NCBI GenBank assembly: GCA_013201395.1 | Contig: JABMJD010000015.1 | Span: 1-46,626, forward strand | Reading direction: 5' to 3' | Source of the DNA: Candidatus Syntrophopropionicum ammoniitolerans | GTDB taxonomy: Bacteria; Bacillota; Desulfotomaculia; Desulfotomaculales; Pelotomaculaceae | Length of the DNA: 46,626 nucleotides | Part shown: positions 38,618 to 46,626 of the stretch, one piece after another | How positions within the stretch are numbered: the stretch's first letter is position 1 | Layout of the letters: every line of letters starts with the position of its first letter | The notes under the pieces: generated by a model | The model's input: the letters and a program-made list of their open reading frames with translations, nothing else | Database searches by the model: none | Told to the model about the DNA's origin: nothing | Made by a program: the position numbers and the translations under genes

Positions 38618-40384
38618 TCACGCCCCGGAAAAATGCTGCATGAACACTGTTTCCCCATAAATAATGCTTTGGGCACCGCCATTTTTTTTAGCCAGATACA
38701 AGGCATCATCTGCCTGTTTGAAAAAATCTTCGTAGGTACCGTCCCTGTTCAAAATTGCTATTCCCGCACTAACGGTAAACTGGAAATCCTCACTTGATTT
38801 TTGAAAGAGAGCCAACAATTTACTGCTTTTGGCGCGAACAAAATCTACCGAAGGGATATTGTGCATATATACACAAAATTCATCCCCACCGATACGACCA
38901 ATGATATCTGTTTTTCTAAAGGTAAGCAGTAGTTTTTTGCCAATATCCTCTAATGCCAAATCGCCTTTTAGATGGCCGAAGGTGTCATTAATGTTTTTGA
39001 ACTTGTCACAATCAATTATTATCAGTGCAGCCATTTCATTCTTTTTTTTATTTTTAATACTACTAATTATTAGTTCTTTGGTGGTCGTGGCATTATATAG
39101 GCCCGTCAACCCATCTAATCTTGACTTAGAAATCAGTCTTTCCTTCTCTGTCACTTCATCGCTAATATCAATTAGCTTTCCAGCAATGGAATACAATTTG
39201 TTTTTCGTGTCATAAATATTTGAGCAAATTATTCTAAATACACCGGTGCCGTCATTAGATAAAGGCAGTTTAATTGTGGAAATGTTTTTATGAGCGCTGT
39301 TGTTAACCAATTTGTCTAGAGCATTTCTTAGCAGGTTGGTTACTGTATCTTTTTTCCCTTGAATATCAATTGTTTCAATAAATTTGGCCGATATTTCTAA
39401 ATGCCCGGATTTTATACAGTATTCAAATAAACATTCGTTAGAGATATGGGAGAGCAGCTCATGTTTCTTGTTTTCTATTTTCAAGCGGTTATTGGCTCTG
39501 ATACTGGAAAAAAAGCTGAATGATAACACTGCCATAACCAGCAGGGCAATGCCTGATAATTCCTTTCCATAAATACTAATAATCATGGTCGGGGTAATCT
39601 TTCTTTCCACATGTGATGTTACATCTAAAATCAAGGTTTGCATTTGATTTTCATCAATGGCCTGGATTGATTTGTTCATGATCGAAAGCAAAACATCATT
39701 TTTTTGCGGCAGGCCGAGGCAATATTCTCTTTTTTCTTTACCTTTCGGTATTGCAACTATATTTTTATAGCCATTTTGCAGTGTGTAAAATGCTACAGAA
39801 TAGGCATTCCCATAGGTATAATCAGCACGCCCTTTTTCAACAGCATTCAGGGTGTCTTCCCGGTGATTATAGTAAACCGTATTTTCTGCCTTTACTCCCT
39901 GCGGTAAGGTACCGCCCTTTATAGCGGCATGGATTTTGTTCTCTAGTTGGCCGGTGGGTACCGAAGCGTTAATACATAGTATTGTTTCCGATGTCAGATA
40001 GGGCTGTGAAAGAATAATATCGTCTGTTGCATAGCTATGGGTGGCATTTAGATAGATGTCATAGTCACTCGCAGTGGCTTCAGCAACAGTATTGTATAAT
40101 TTGTATTCAAATGCCAGCCCGGTCATTTCTGATATTTTATCAAGAAGACTGATCCCTATTCCCCTGACTTCATCTTTTGAATCTATATAGCTCAGAGGCC
40201 CGATACCATCAATTGATACTGCTTTCAGTACCGTGACACTGTTTATATAATCCTGCTCTTCTGGGGTGAAGGACACTTCTTTGGCCCCCGCAGGTGAAAC
40301 AAAAACAACCCCCACATAAATATAAAACATAGTGAAGGCAAACATTAATTTTCTTTTGTCAAATATTCTTCTCAGGTTTTTCAT
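38618..40384 (-). CDS. Diguanylate cyclase with periplasmic solute-binding sensor domain
   Basis: 588 aa. Signal/anchor segment at about residues 13-35, an SBP_bac_3-type extracellular sensor (about 38-265) resembling amino-acid binding proteins, a membrane helix (about 275-297), a PAS-like domain (about 310-420), and a C-terminal GGDEF domain with intact GGDEF at 499-503 and inhibitory I-site RKTD at 490-493. Predicted to make c-di-GMP in response to an external ligand. The start ATG 40384 is preferred over ATG 40390, which abuts the AGAGG ribosome site. Divergent from the benzoate-CoA-ligase-like gene. Confidence 0.9.
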   Translation of the reverse strand: MKNLRRIFDKRKLMFAFTMFYIYVGVVFVSPAGAKEVSFTPEEQDYINSVTVLKAVSIDGIGPLSYIDSKDEVRGIGISLLDKISEMTGLAFEYKLYNTVAEATASDYDIYLNATHSYATDDIILSQPYLTSETILCINASVPTGQLENKIHAAIKGGTLPQGVKAENTVYYNHREDTLNAVEKGRADYTYGNAYSVAFYTLQNGYKNIVAIPKGKEKREYCLGLPQKNDVLLSIMNKSIQAIDENQMQTLILDVTSHVERKITPTMIISIYGKELSGIALLVMAVLSFSFFSSIRANNRLKIENKKHELLSHISNECLFEYCIKSGHLEISAKFIETIDIQGKKDTVTNLLRNALDKLVNNSAHKNISTIKLPLSNDGTGVFRIICSNIYDTKNKLYSIAGKLIDISDEVTEKERLISKSRLDGLTGLYNATTTKELIISSIKNKKKNEMAALIIIDCDKFKNINDTFGHLKGDLALEDIGKKLLLTFRKTDIIGRIGGDEFCVYMHNIPSVDFVRAKSSKLLALFQKSSEDFQFTVSAGIAILNRDGTYEDFFKQADDALYLAKKNGGAQSIIYGETVFMQHFSGA

Positions 40385-40542
40385 AGCCATCCTCTAGCAA
40401 AAAGTCTTAACATCCCCATAATAATACAGGTTTCCCCTATTGTCAGCAGTAATGGGTAATAAAAGGTAGAGGAACCCCTGCCGGCCGGTGTTGACTGTCT
40501 ATTTGGACGGAAAAACCCTCCGGAAACAGTCCCCTCAAGACA

Positions 40543-40581
40543 TTGTTTATTGTGCCTGCCACCAACTAATATTTAATTAGT
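40543..40581 (+). promoter_or_regulatory. Putative promoter and operator of the benzoate-CoA-ligase-like gene
   Basis: TTGTTT (40543-40548), 18 bases, TAATAT (40567-40572), overlapped by an inverted repeat ACTAAT-ATTTA-ATTAGT (40565-40581). The overlap with the -10 box would suit a repressor. The rest of 40385-40542 shows no gene. Confidence 0.4.
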
Positions 40582-40616
40582 GTGTTTGTTAGGCGGATAT
40601 GAACGGGGGGCTTAAT

Positions 40617-42212
40617 ATGGATTTTTCTGCACTTGATTTTCCAAAAAAATTCAATGCGGCAGAGCGTTTTATTGATTGGAATGTTGAAAAGGGACGTGGC
40701 AACAAGATAGCTATTTTCCATCGGGATGAGCAAATTACCTACCAACAGGTTTTGGAAAATGTTAATCGTACCGGCAATGCATTCAAGTCGCTGGGAATAG
40801 AAATGGAAAACAGGATTTTGCTGTTGGCATATGACTGCCCCGAATTTATATATGCCTTTTTTGGTGCTATTAAAATTGGTGCCGTTCCTGTAACAAGCAA
40901 TACAATGTTAATGCCGGAAGACTACAAATACTTATTAAACAATAGCCGGGCCAGGGCTATAGTGGTTAGTGAGGATTTTCTTCCTCGCATTATGGAAGTC
41001 AAAAAGGAGCTTATGTTTTTGCAGCAGATCATCGTTATTGGAAAACCGGTTGCAGGCACCGTGGGATTTTATGAATTGATTGACAGCTTTTCTAGCGAAT
41101 GTCCTGTGGCGCCTACCTCGCCGGATGACGCGGCTTTTTGGGTCTACACCTCAGGGACCACCGGTTTGCCGAAAGGCGTTGTTCACCTGCATCATGATAT
41201 GAGCTGCAGTGCTGAGTGCTATGCCCGGGGCATACTGGGCATTAATGAAAATGATCGTACCTTTTCTGTGGCCAGGCTATTTTATGCCTATGGATTGGGC
41301 AATGGGATGTTCTTTCCATTTTATGTCGGGGCTTCAACAATTTTAGAACCGGACCGTCCGCTTCCCGATCGTGTATTCAGTGTGATCACCAAATACAAAC
41401 CAACCCTTTTCTTTGGTGTGCCCACCTCATATAACGCCATGCTGCAGGTTCCGGAGGCGAAGGACAAGTATAATTTGGATTCGCTCCGGTTGGCGGTATC
41501 CGCCGGTGAGGCCTTGCCGGGGACAGTATGGCGGGGATGGAAAGAGAAATTTGGGGTAGAAATTCTCGACGGCATCGGATCATCGGAAACCCTGCATATA
41601 TATATCAGCAACCGGCCCGAACAGTCGAAGCCCGATTGTAGTGGCAAAATAGTGCCGGGCTATGAAGCCAGAATCGTTAATGCGGATGGAAACCTTCTTC
41701 CAACAGGTGAGCCCGGGACCTTGATGATCAAAGGAGAAAGCACCGCCGCCTGCTACTGGAATGAACATGAAAAGACCAAGGACGCCTTTGTGGGCCACTG
41801 GTTTAATACCGGTGATATCTATTATCAGGATGCCGAAGGTTATTTTGTTTATGCCGGTCGTGATGACGACATGATTAAAGCCGGTGGGATTTGGGTTTCC
41901 CCCATAGAGGTGGAGACCGCTTTAATGAAACATCCGGCTGTGTTGGAGTGTGGTGTCATCGGTTCGGCAGATGCGGGGGGGTTAATCAAGCCCAAGGCAT
42001 ATGTTGTCTTCAAGGATGGTTTTGTAGTCAATGATGGGCTTATTGACGAGGTAAAATTATTTGTGAAAAATTCTATTGCACCTTACAAATTTCCACGGTT
42101 TGTTGAGCCTGTGGTTGAGCTGCCGAAAACAGCAACAGGCAAAATTCAGCGTTTTAAGTTAAGACAGATGGATGAAAAGAAAAAGAAGGAAAAAGCGTTA
42201 AGCACAGTCTAG
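40617..42212 (+). CDS. Benzoate-CoA ligase family enzyme
   Basis: 531 aa, ANL superfamily. P-loop YTSGTTGLPKGVVHLHHD and the catalytic lysine in PKTATGKIQRFKLR are intact; the pattern FYAYGLGNGMFFPF, GIGSSE and KAGGIWVSPIEVE is typical of benzoate/4-hydroxybenzoate-CoA ligases. It activates an aromatic or similar carboxylic acid to its CoA thioester with ATP to AMP. Anaerobic aromatic degradation is plausible, but no benzoyl-CoA reductase genes are in the window. ATG 40617 is chosen for GGGGGG just upstream (ATG 40599 has no ribosome site). Lysine-rich C-terminus. Substrate unproven. Confidence 0.83.
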   Translation: MDFSALDFPKKFNAAERFIDWNVEKGRGNKIAIFHRDEQITYQQVLENVNRTGNAFKSLGIEMENRILLLAYDCPEFIYAFFGAIKIGAVPVTSNTMLMPEDYKYLLNNSRARAIVVSEDFLPRIMEVKKELMFLQQIIVIGKPVAGTVGFYELIDSFSSECPVAPTSPDDAAFWVYTSGTTGLPKGVVHLHHDMSCSAECYARGILGINENDRTFSVARLFYAYGLGNGMFFPFYVGASTILEPDRPLPDRVFSVITKYKPTLFFGVPTSYNAMLQVPEAKDKYNLDSLRLAVSAGEALPGTVWRGWKEKFGVEILDGIGSSETLHIYISNRPEQSKPDCSGKIVPGYEARIVNADGNLLPTGEPGTLMIKGESTAACYWNEHEKTKDAFVGHWFNTGDIYYQDAEGYFVYAGRDDDMIKAGGIWVSPIEVETALMKHPAVLECGVIGSADAGGLIKPKAYVVFKDGFVVNDGLIDEVKLFVKNSIAPYKFPRFVEPVVELPKTATGKIQRFKLRQMDEKKKKEKALSTV

Positions 42213-42309
42213 TTTTTGTGGAGATAAATGAGACTAATTGGGTGTATCCCGGGGTGCTTTTTGGGCCATAATAGGGTTGGATTTTCAAAAAGAAGGAAGG
42301 TTATGACAG

Positions 42310-42495
42310 ATGGAAAAAGAGTTTGAGCCCAAATTTGTGCCGGATAATCCTTTAACCAAAAACCCACACAGGCCGGGAGACGAAAGAAAAAGATTTATTC
42401 CCAAGGAAGACACCCATGCTGGCACAGGGTTGCAAGAACTGGATGAGATAGCAGAAGAGCTGGATGCAACAGATCTACTGGGTGAGGATGAATAG
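42310..42495 (+). CDS. Small acidic protein, unknown function
   Basis: 61 aa, with Pro- and Lys-rich first half (KFVPDNPLTKNPHRPGDE) and a very acidic C-terminus (ELDEIAEELDATDLLGEDE). GAAGGAAGG ends about 10 bases before ATG 42310. It lies 97 bases after the benzoate-CoA-ligase-like gene and ends in front of a terminator, so it may be the tail of that operon. No family recognised, probably intrinsically disordered with one C-terminal helix. Confidence 0.6.
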   Translation: MEKEFEPKFVPDNPLTKNPHRPGDERKRFIPKEDTHAGTGLQELDEIAEELDATDLLGEDE

Positions 42496-42506
42496 CAATT
42501 CTTCTT

Positions 42507-42542
42507 ATAAGCCCTCTCTAAATATGGAGAGGGCTTTCGCAT
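42507..42542 (+). terminator. Intrinsic terminator after the small acidic gene
   Basis: Perfect 10-bp stem AAGCCCTCTC / GAGAGGGCTT (42509-42518, 42527-42536), short T tract. Confidence 0.7.
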
Positions 42543-42595
42543 CCTACTGTCTAGATGTTAAAATATTCTTAAATAAAAGATTTGGGGCTGATAAC

Positions 42596-42892
42596 ATGTT
42601 CAAGGTTTCGGTTGCCGAAGATGCCAGGAAATTTATTTTAAAAAAGACGGAAGCTGTTACTGTGAAAGCAATGATGCATTGTGGCGGTACCTGTGGCTTA
42701 ACCATGATACCCGTTGTATGGGAGGGCGAACCATCAGAGCCGGAAGACTATGATGTTGCTATAGCTGATGGGATTAAGGTTTATATCCTCAAGGATGCTG
42801 TCATAGATCCCGAGGGGGTCAAGATTTTCCTGGAGGGGGATAGTTTTATTTATCAAGCCTTAGAGGTCAAAGGATTAAGATACCCGGCATAG
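42596..42892 (+). CDS. HesB-like / CC-Se motif family protein
   Basis: 98 aa. Begins MFKVSVAEDARKFI, then a Cys-bearing loop HCGGTCG, then YDVAIADGIKVYILKDAV and a C-terminal LEVKGLRYPA, the layout of the HesB-like CC/Se-motif family, in which the pair is sometimes Cys plus selenocysteine. Here both are Cys and no in-frame TGA is present. A role in iron-sulfur or selenium/redox chemistry is possible by family only. The frame is open upstream to 42464 across a terminator; ATG 42596 is the start that matches the family, with a weak GGGGCTG site. Confidence 0.6.
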   Translation: MFKVSVAEDARKFILKKTEAVTVKAMMHCGGTCGLTMIPVVWEGEPSEPEDYDVAIADGIKVYILKDAVIDPEGVKIFLEGDSFIYQALEVKGLRYPA

Positions 42893-43045
42893 ATCCATAT
42901 CAATCATACAGTCAGATCATTAATTTGGATTACCACCCTTGTTTCAGGAAACCTGTGATCAGTATATAATATAATGAGAGATGGTAGATGACAAGCCTGA
43001 TATTGGATCGATTTGGCCCAACTTTTATAATTAAAGGTGTTGTTA

Positions 43046-44605
43046 ATGAAAAACGCATGGCCGGAGACAGTGGTACTGTGGGGCGCCGGGGCGACAAAAA
43101 GCGCCGGGCTGCTGACCAACAGTGATATTGCTCGTGCTCTAACCCATATTCTGGAGCAGCCTTTTCCAGGTTTCAGGTTGGATTATAGCCGGCTTTTCCC
43201 GGGGGTAACTATTTCCGATCAGCTCAAAGATGGGTTTAATAAGCTGCTGTTCAAGTTAAACGGCGAAGACAAATTATCCCGGACCTATGATCTGGAGGCC
43301 CTCAGGTATATTGCTAAAAGCAGTCCGAAGTCCTTAAATATTGATACCGGCCGCAAAGCTAGTCTAAACCTGCAGGAATTATTTACACTGATAGATCAGC
43401 TCATTGACAGTAAACTGGGGATTGAAACACTGAATGATCAGGAAGAGGAATATTTTATTGAACAACCAAGAATTAACGCGGCCAAAAACTGCCTGAAACT
43501 ATTAACCGAAGAGTTGGAAAGGGTGGCTGTTCAGGGCAAAACCCAGGCCAGGATTAGTAATGCTCAGTTTTATCATGATTTTGCTGATGCCCTGGCGGAT
43601 TTAATGATCAAGGAAGCCTTTGAGTATGAAAAGAAGGGTTATAAAAAAGACACACGTGATTTTTACCTTTTCTCCTATGCCATAGTTTCATTTAACTGGG
43701 ATCCATTAATAATATGGGCGTTGTTTAATGCCCAGAAAACTAGAAACGAAAGCCCACTTTATATGCAGTGTGGTTTGCCCCTGCGCCTGTTTATGGATCT
43801 GGGAACAACAATTGCTACACGCAAAATTGACAAAAACAATGACATAATACTGTATTCGGCTAATGAAACACAGGCGATTAAAATAAATGATGCTAATTAT
43901 CCCTCCCGGATCATGAGGATGGGTAAGCTGCTTTATCCGCACGGTATTTTTGGTTCGCGCCAGTGTCCCCAATGCGGCAAGCTGGTGATATCATTTGGCC
44001 ATGTGTGGGATCGGTATTCAGCCCTGGTTTTTGGCCCATCACTGGTTACTGAGCTGCAGCAGGGCTGGCACTATAGCGAAGACGAGGAAAATGACCCGGG
44101 GGTAATCAGGTGCCCCTTTTGTAATCAAAAGACCTATCCTTACGACATGCCCCTGGAATTACAAACAATTTTAAAGAAAAGGCCCATTGCTCCTCTGGAG
44201 GAGATAAAAAAAGAAATGGGATTGTTGATCAAACATGCCAAACATATCATTTTTGCCGGCTACAGTATGCCCAGGGACGATATCTCAGAAAAAGTATTCA
44301 TCGCTTCGTCCCTTTCCGGGGAAAAAATTGAGGAAAAAAAATGCACTATAATTGAGTATGATCCCCACTATTCAACTGGACAGGATTGGTTGATGGGGAC
44401 AGATATTCTGGATTATCTTCGCTCCCGCAAAGAGCTAAAACCGGCAAAAGCGATTAACAGTATTCTTTCAATATTTGATCTAAACCAAACTAAACTTACG
44501 TTAAAAGGCATCCCGAGAATTTTTAACTCCTATAGTAGTATAGAACAGGCGATTATCGATATTTTTTACAGTGGCGATTTTCCCCCGCCAAGGTCCCGGA
44601 TATAG
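43046..44605 (+). CDS. SIR2-like NAD-binding protein with zinc module
   Basis: 519 aa. NAD-binding GAGATKSAG at residues 13-21, SFNWDP at 215-220 (position of the sirtuin T-x-N-x-D motif), candidate catalytic His299 in YPHGIFG, two CXXC pairs right after it (Cys307/310 and Cys356/359) as in the sirtuin zinc module, and FAGYSMPRDD at 403-412 (position of the G-x-S NAD motif). A helical insert of about 190 residues separates the first two motifs, unlike housekeeping sirtuins. SIR2-like proteins act as deacylases or, in phage defence, NAD hydrolases; which applies is unknown. ATG 43046 follows AAAGGTG. Stand-alone gene, no phage or toxin partner recognised next to it. Confidence 0.75.
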   Translation: MKNAWPETVVLWGAGATKSAGLLTNSDIARALTHILEQPFPGFRLDYSRLFPGVTISDQLKDGFNKLLFKLNGEDKLSRTYDLEALRYIAKSSPKSLNIDTGRKASLNLQELFTLIDQLIDSKLGIETLNDQEEEYFIEQPRINAAKNCLKLLTEELERVAVQGKTQARISNAQFYHDFADALADLMIKEAFEYEKKGYKKDTRDFYLFSYAIVSFNWDPLIIWALFNAQKTRNESPLYMQCGLPLRLFMDLGTTIATRKIDKNNDIILYSANETQAIKINDANYPSRIMRMGKLLYPHGIFGSRQCPQCGKLVISFGHVWDRYSALVFGPSLVTELQQGWHYSEDEENDPGVIRCPFCNQKTYPYDMPLELQTILKKRPIAPLEEIKKEMGLLIKHAKHIIFAGYSMPRDDISEKVFIASSLSGEKIEEKKCTIIEYDPHYSTGQDWLMGTDILDYLRSRKELKPAKAINSILSIFDLNQTKLTLKGIPRIFNSYSSIEQAIIDIFYSGDFPPPRSRI

Positions 44606-44660
44606 AGGGAGAAGGCCCTTATGTGACTGGAATATTTTTAGCTGAAGAGGTTGTTGACAT

Positions 44661-45614
44661 TTGCATAGAATTATTAGCAGCCTGCCTTTGCCTACTGCGG
44701 GATTGGCGTTGGGTTTAGCAGCAACCGGCAATCTGATGTCGTCCTATAGCGGCGTTTTGGCGGGTATTTTTGGTGTTTTGTCCACTATAATTATGGCTTT
44801 GCTAATTATGAAAGTGATTTTCGCTGGTAGGATAGTTGTTGAAGATTTGAAAAACCCGGCCATTGCCGGCATTGCGGCTACATTTCCTATGGGGTTAATG
44901 GTTTTATCAGCCTACATTTGCCGGTTATCTTATTTGGCCGGATACTGGCTTTGGGCCGGGGGGGTTCTCCTCCAAGCCGTGCTAATATGTTATTTCACCA
45001 GGCGATTTATTTTTAATTTTAATATAAAAAAGGTATTTCCAAGCTATTTTGTGGTTTATGTGGGTATCGCTGCGGCTAGTATCACAGCACCCTTGTTCGG
45101 TGCCTTGACAGCCGGACAACTGTTGTTCTGGTGTGGCTTTATTGCTTATTTAATCCTGCTGCCGCTGATTGGATACAGGTTGTATGCGATCAAACCGTTT
45201 CCGGAATCCCTGGTGCCCACTATAACAATATTTGCGGCTCCGCCCTGCCTTTGTCTAGTTGGTTATCTAAATTCATTCCCGGAAAAAAATATGATGCTTC
45301 TCTTGCTGCTGGGTATTTTGTCACTAATATCATTTTCAGCAGTACTTTTATATCTGCCGGTTATGTTGAGGCTAAAGTTTTATCCCAGTTATTCCGCCTT
45401 CACCTTTCCACTGGTTATTAGCGCTATAGCTGCAAGGGGTGTTGAGAACTATCTACTAGTCAAGGGGGTGGTTATTCCTGTACTTGGATACCTTTCAACC
45501 CTGGCGGCATTGCTTGCCATCATTTTTGTGGTTTATGTGTTTGTCAGATATATAGCCTTTATAGGTAAGATCTGCATTGTTGATACTACCATGCCTAAAG
45601 CAAAAGGTTGGTAA
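44661..45614 (+). CDS. TehA/SLAC1 (TDT) family membrane transporter
   Basis: 317 aa, about ten membrane helices. The N-terminus SLPLPTAGLALGLAATGNL matches the P-x-P-x-G-L-A-L-G-x-x-x-x-G-N pattern of tellurite-resistance/dicarboxylate transporters. Members conduct anions or small organic acids; substrate unknown. TTG start at 44661 with GAAGAGG about 10 bases before. 55 bases after the SIR2-like gene on the same strand, so co-transcription is possible. Confidence 0.7.
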   Translation: MHRIISSLPLPTAGLALGLAATGNLMSSYSGVLAGIFGVLSTIIMALLIMKVIFAGRIVVEDLKNPAIAGIAATFPMGLMVLSAYICRLSYLAGYWLWAGGVLLQAVLICYFTRRFIFNFNIKKVFPSYFVVYVGIAAASITAPLFGALTAGQLLFWCGFIAYLILLPLIGYRLYAIKPFPESLVPTITIFAAPPCLCLVGYLNSFPEKNMMLLLLLGILSLISFSAVLLYLPVMLRLKFYPSYSAFTFPLVISAIAARGVENYLLVKGVVIPVLGYLSTLAALLAIIFVVYVFVRYIAFIGKICIVDTTMPKAKGW

Positions 45615-45641
45615 ATCCATTCCTCCAACATGGGAGGAGAA

Positions 45642-46274
45642 ATGTTACTATATGTCGTATTATACCAAGAGAGATTAGTCTTGCCACTTATTCCCTATTT
45701 TACATTTTGGGACCGGTCACAGGGGGAATTAAGCCGGATGACAAAAATACATAAATATTTCTGCCTGGGATCCTGGGTTGCAGGCGGCATCATAATTATT
45801 ATCATGCTGGCTGCCAGTTGGATTGCTTTTCTAAGAGGCAATGGGGACCTGGCAATGGGTTTATATATTTACACCATAATTCCTTATACCTGCCTGGGTA
45901 TTATATGGCTGATCCTTCTTTACCAGTCGTGGGCTGCTATCCAGGATGAACAGGCCGGGATCACCCCTGTAAAAGCAGTGGTGTTGATGCTGGTTCCTTT
46001 TTTCAGGTATTACTGGATTTTCCGCGTATTTCAGAATTATGCTGGGGAATACAATGCCTATGTTGACCGGCGGGGTCTGGCCCTGCCCAGTCTTTCCGGT
46101 GGTCTTTTCACAGCCTTCTCCATTTTGTGGATTGCTTATGGGATACTACAGAGTGCTCTTATCGGGACAGGCTTATTGGTCCTGCTGATCGGAGTCTATC
46201 TTGTGGTGGGGACTGTTACCCTGAATACCCTCTGCAACTGTTTGATCAGGCTGCCGGCCAGGACAAGCAGCTAA
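45642..46274 (+). CDS. Multi-pass membrane protein, unknown function
   Basis: About 210 aa with four to five membrane helices (GGIIIIIMLAAS, YTIIPYTCLGIIWLILL, AVVLMLVPFFRYYWIF, and two C-terminal). The loop FFRYYWIFRVFQNYAGEYNAY is like a common segment of uncharacterised bacterial membrane proteins. ATG 45642 is 4-5 bases after GGAGGAG; the frame's first ATG at 45630 lies ahead of this site, and ATG 45738 (MTKIHKYF) would be a shorter alternative. Function not predicted. Confidence 0.65.
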   Translation: MLLYVVLYQERLVLPLIPYFTFWDRSQGELSRMTKIHKYFCLGSWVAGGIIIIIMLAASWIAFLRGNGDLAMGLYIYTIIPYTCLGIIWLILLYQSWAAIQDEQAGITPVKAVVLMLVPFFRYYWIFRVFQNYAGEYNAYVDRRGLALPSLSGGLFTAFSILWIAYGILQSALIGTGLLVLLIGVYLVVGTVTLNTLCNCLIRLPARTSS

Positions 46275-46347
46275 AAGGGCAGGGCGGCGTGTTGCCGCTG
46301 TGACAAATAGTTTTTTCTGTGGCAAGGGATAAAAAACAGTTGGCGGT

Positions 46348-46626
46348 GTGACGTTTTTGCGAAGCAAAGTACTATTTATCCTTATGATACCGATAATCCT
46401 GGCTTCGTTATTTATTGCGGGCAAAACTGATGGAAACACCACATTTTATAACCCACTTAGATGTCAGGAAATTTCTTATCTCCACGATCGGCTGGTGGTC
46501 TGCCTTGAAAATAATGCCGAAGGGCATCCGGATCAGGCTTGCTCTCAGGGAAATGGGGAAAGCAGGGCAGCAACAAGATTTTCAAATGTACCCGGCAGGC
46601 CTGTTCTAGGAGAAGGCTTCCATGTG
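46348..46626 (+). CDS. Partial ORF with N-terminal signal-like segment, runs off the window
   Basis: Open frame of 93 codons from GTG 46348 to the last base, without stop. The N-terminus MTFLRSKVLFILMIPI followed by LASLFIAGKTDG looks like a signal peptide or anchor (Arg/Lys then a hydrophobic stretch); the remainder is polar with several Cys. Start is uncertain (GTG 46348, TTG 46357 or ATG 46384; no strong ribosome site). Function cannot be told. It is a better candidate than the other overlapping frames because of the signal-like start. Confidence 0.4.
   Translation, partial: MTFLRSKVLFILMIPIILASLFIAGKTDGNTTFYNPLRCQEISYLHDRLVVCLENNAEGHPDQACSQGNGESRAATRFSNVPGRPVLGEGFHV

Noticed and set aside
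42464-42595. Upstream extension of the CC/Se-motif gene
   Set aside because: The extra 44 codons overlap the end of the small acidic gene and cross a terminator hairpin, and have no ribosome site; ATG 42596 fits the family start.
46415-46609. 64-codon plus-strand frame near the window end
   Set aside because: No ribosome site, and it overlaps in another frame the longer open frame with a signal-like start.

Overview
The window looks like the chromosome of a Gram-positive, anaerobic, Desulfotomaculum/Pelotomaculum-like member of the Clostridia (Peptococcaceae in the broad sense). Evidence: two T-box leaders, strong purine-rich ribosome binding sites with many TTG starts, a cdaA-cdaR-glmM operon, an arg cluster with argJ, isoleucine made via citramalate (cimA), a DsrMK/HdrDE-type membrane redox pair and a benzoate-CoA-ligase-like enzyme. 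The genus is an inference; no rRNA or tRNA gene is present to anchor it.

Layout. (1) 1-8686: arginine biosynthesis, argC (5' end outside the window)-argJ-argB-argD-argF-argG, then a small self-contained unit with its own promoter, a 34-codon ORF and a terminator, then a 60-aa membrane protein and argH. (2) 8846-14592: a b-type cytochrome/NarI-like subunit and an HdrD/DsrK-like iron-sulfur subunit, a convergent four-PAS histidine kinase, and an unrecognised 254-aa protein. (3) 14718-28002: branched-chain amino acid genes behind a strong promoter and an isoleucine-type (AUC) T-box: ilvE, ilvB, ilvN, ilvC, a second ilvB-like gene, leuA, leuC, leuD, leuB, then an 840-bp non-coding compound repeat region, then cimA. 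CimA with LeuCDB can make 2-ketobutyrate without threonine deaminase; ilvD is not in the window. (4) 28153-31416: c-di-AMP synthase cdaA, its regulator cdaR (ybbR) and glmM, followed by a convergent YeiH-family transporter and a DUF815 ATPase. (5) 34192-38579: a second T-box (probable leucine CUC specifier) in front of an 843-aa fusion of a xylose-isomerase-like TIM barrel with an acyl-CoA synthetase, then an NCS2-type permease. (6) 38618-42212: a diguanylate cyclase with a periplasmic solute-binding sensor domain, divergent from a benzoate-CoA-ligase-family enzyme. (7) 42310-46626: a small acidic protein, a HesB-like CC/Se-motif protein, a large SIR2-like protein with a four-cysteine zinc module, a TehA/SLAC1-type transporter, a multi-pass membrane protein, and the start of a secreted-looking ORF that runs off the window.

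The most unusual items are the T-box-controlled TIM-barrel/acyl-CoA-synthetase fusion, the second acetolactate synthase that carries Leu at the position of the substrate-selecting Trp, the perfect 225-bp direct repeat with heptamer arrays that run into the leuB stop codon, the stand-alone mini-gene inside the arg cluster, and the SIR2-like protein. No CRISPR array, rRNA, tRNA, intact transposase or prophage gene was seen.
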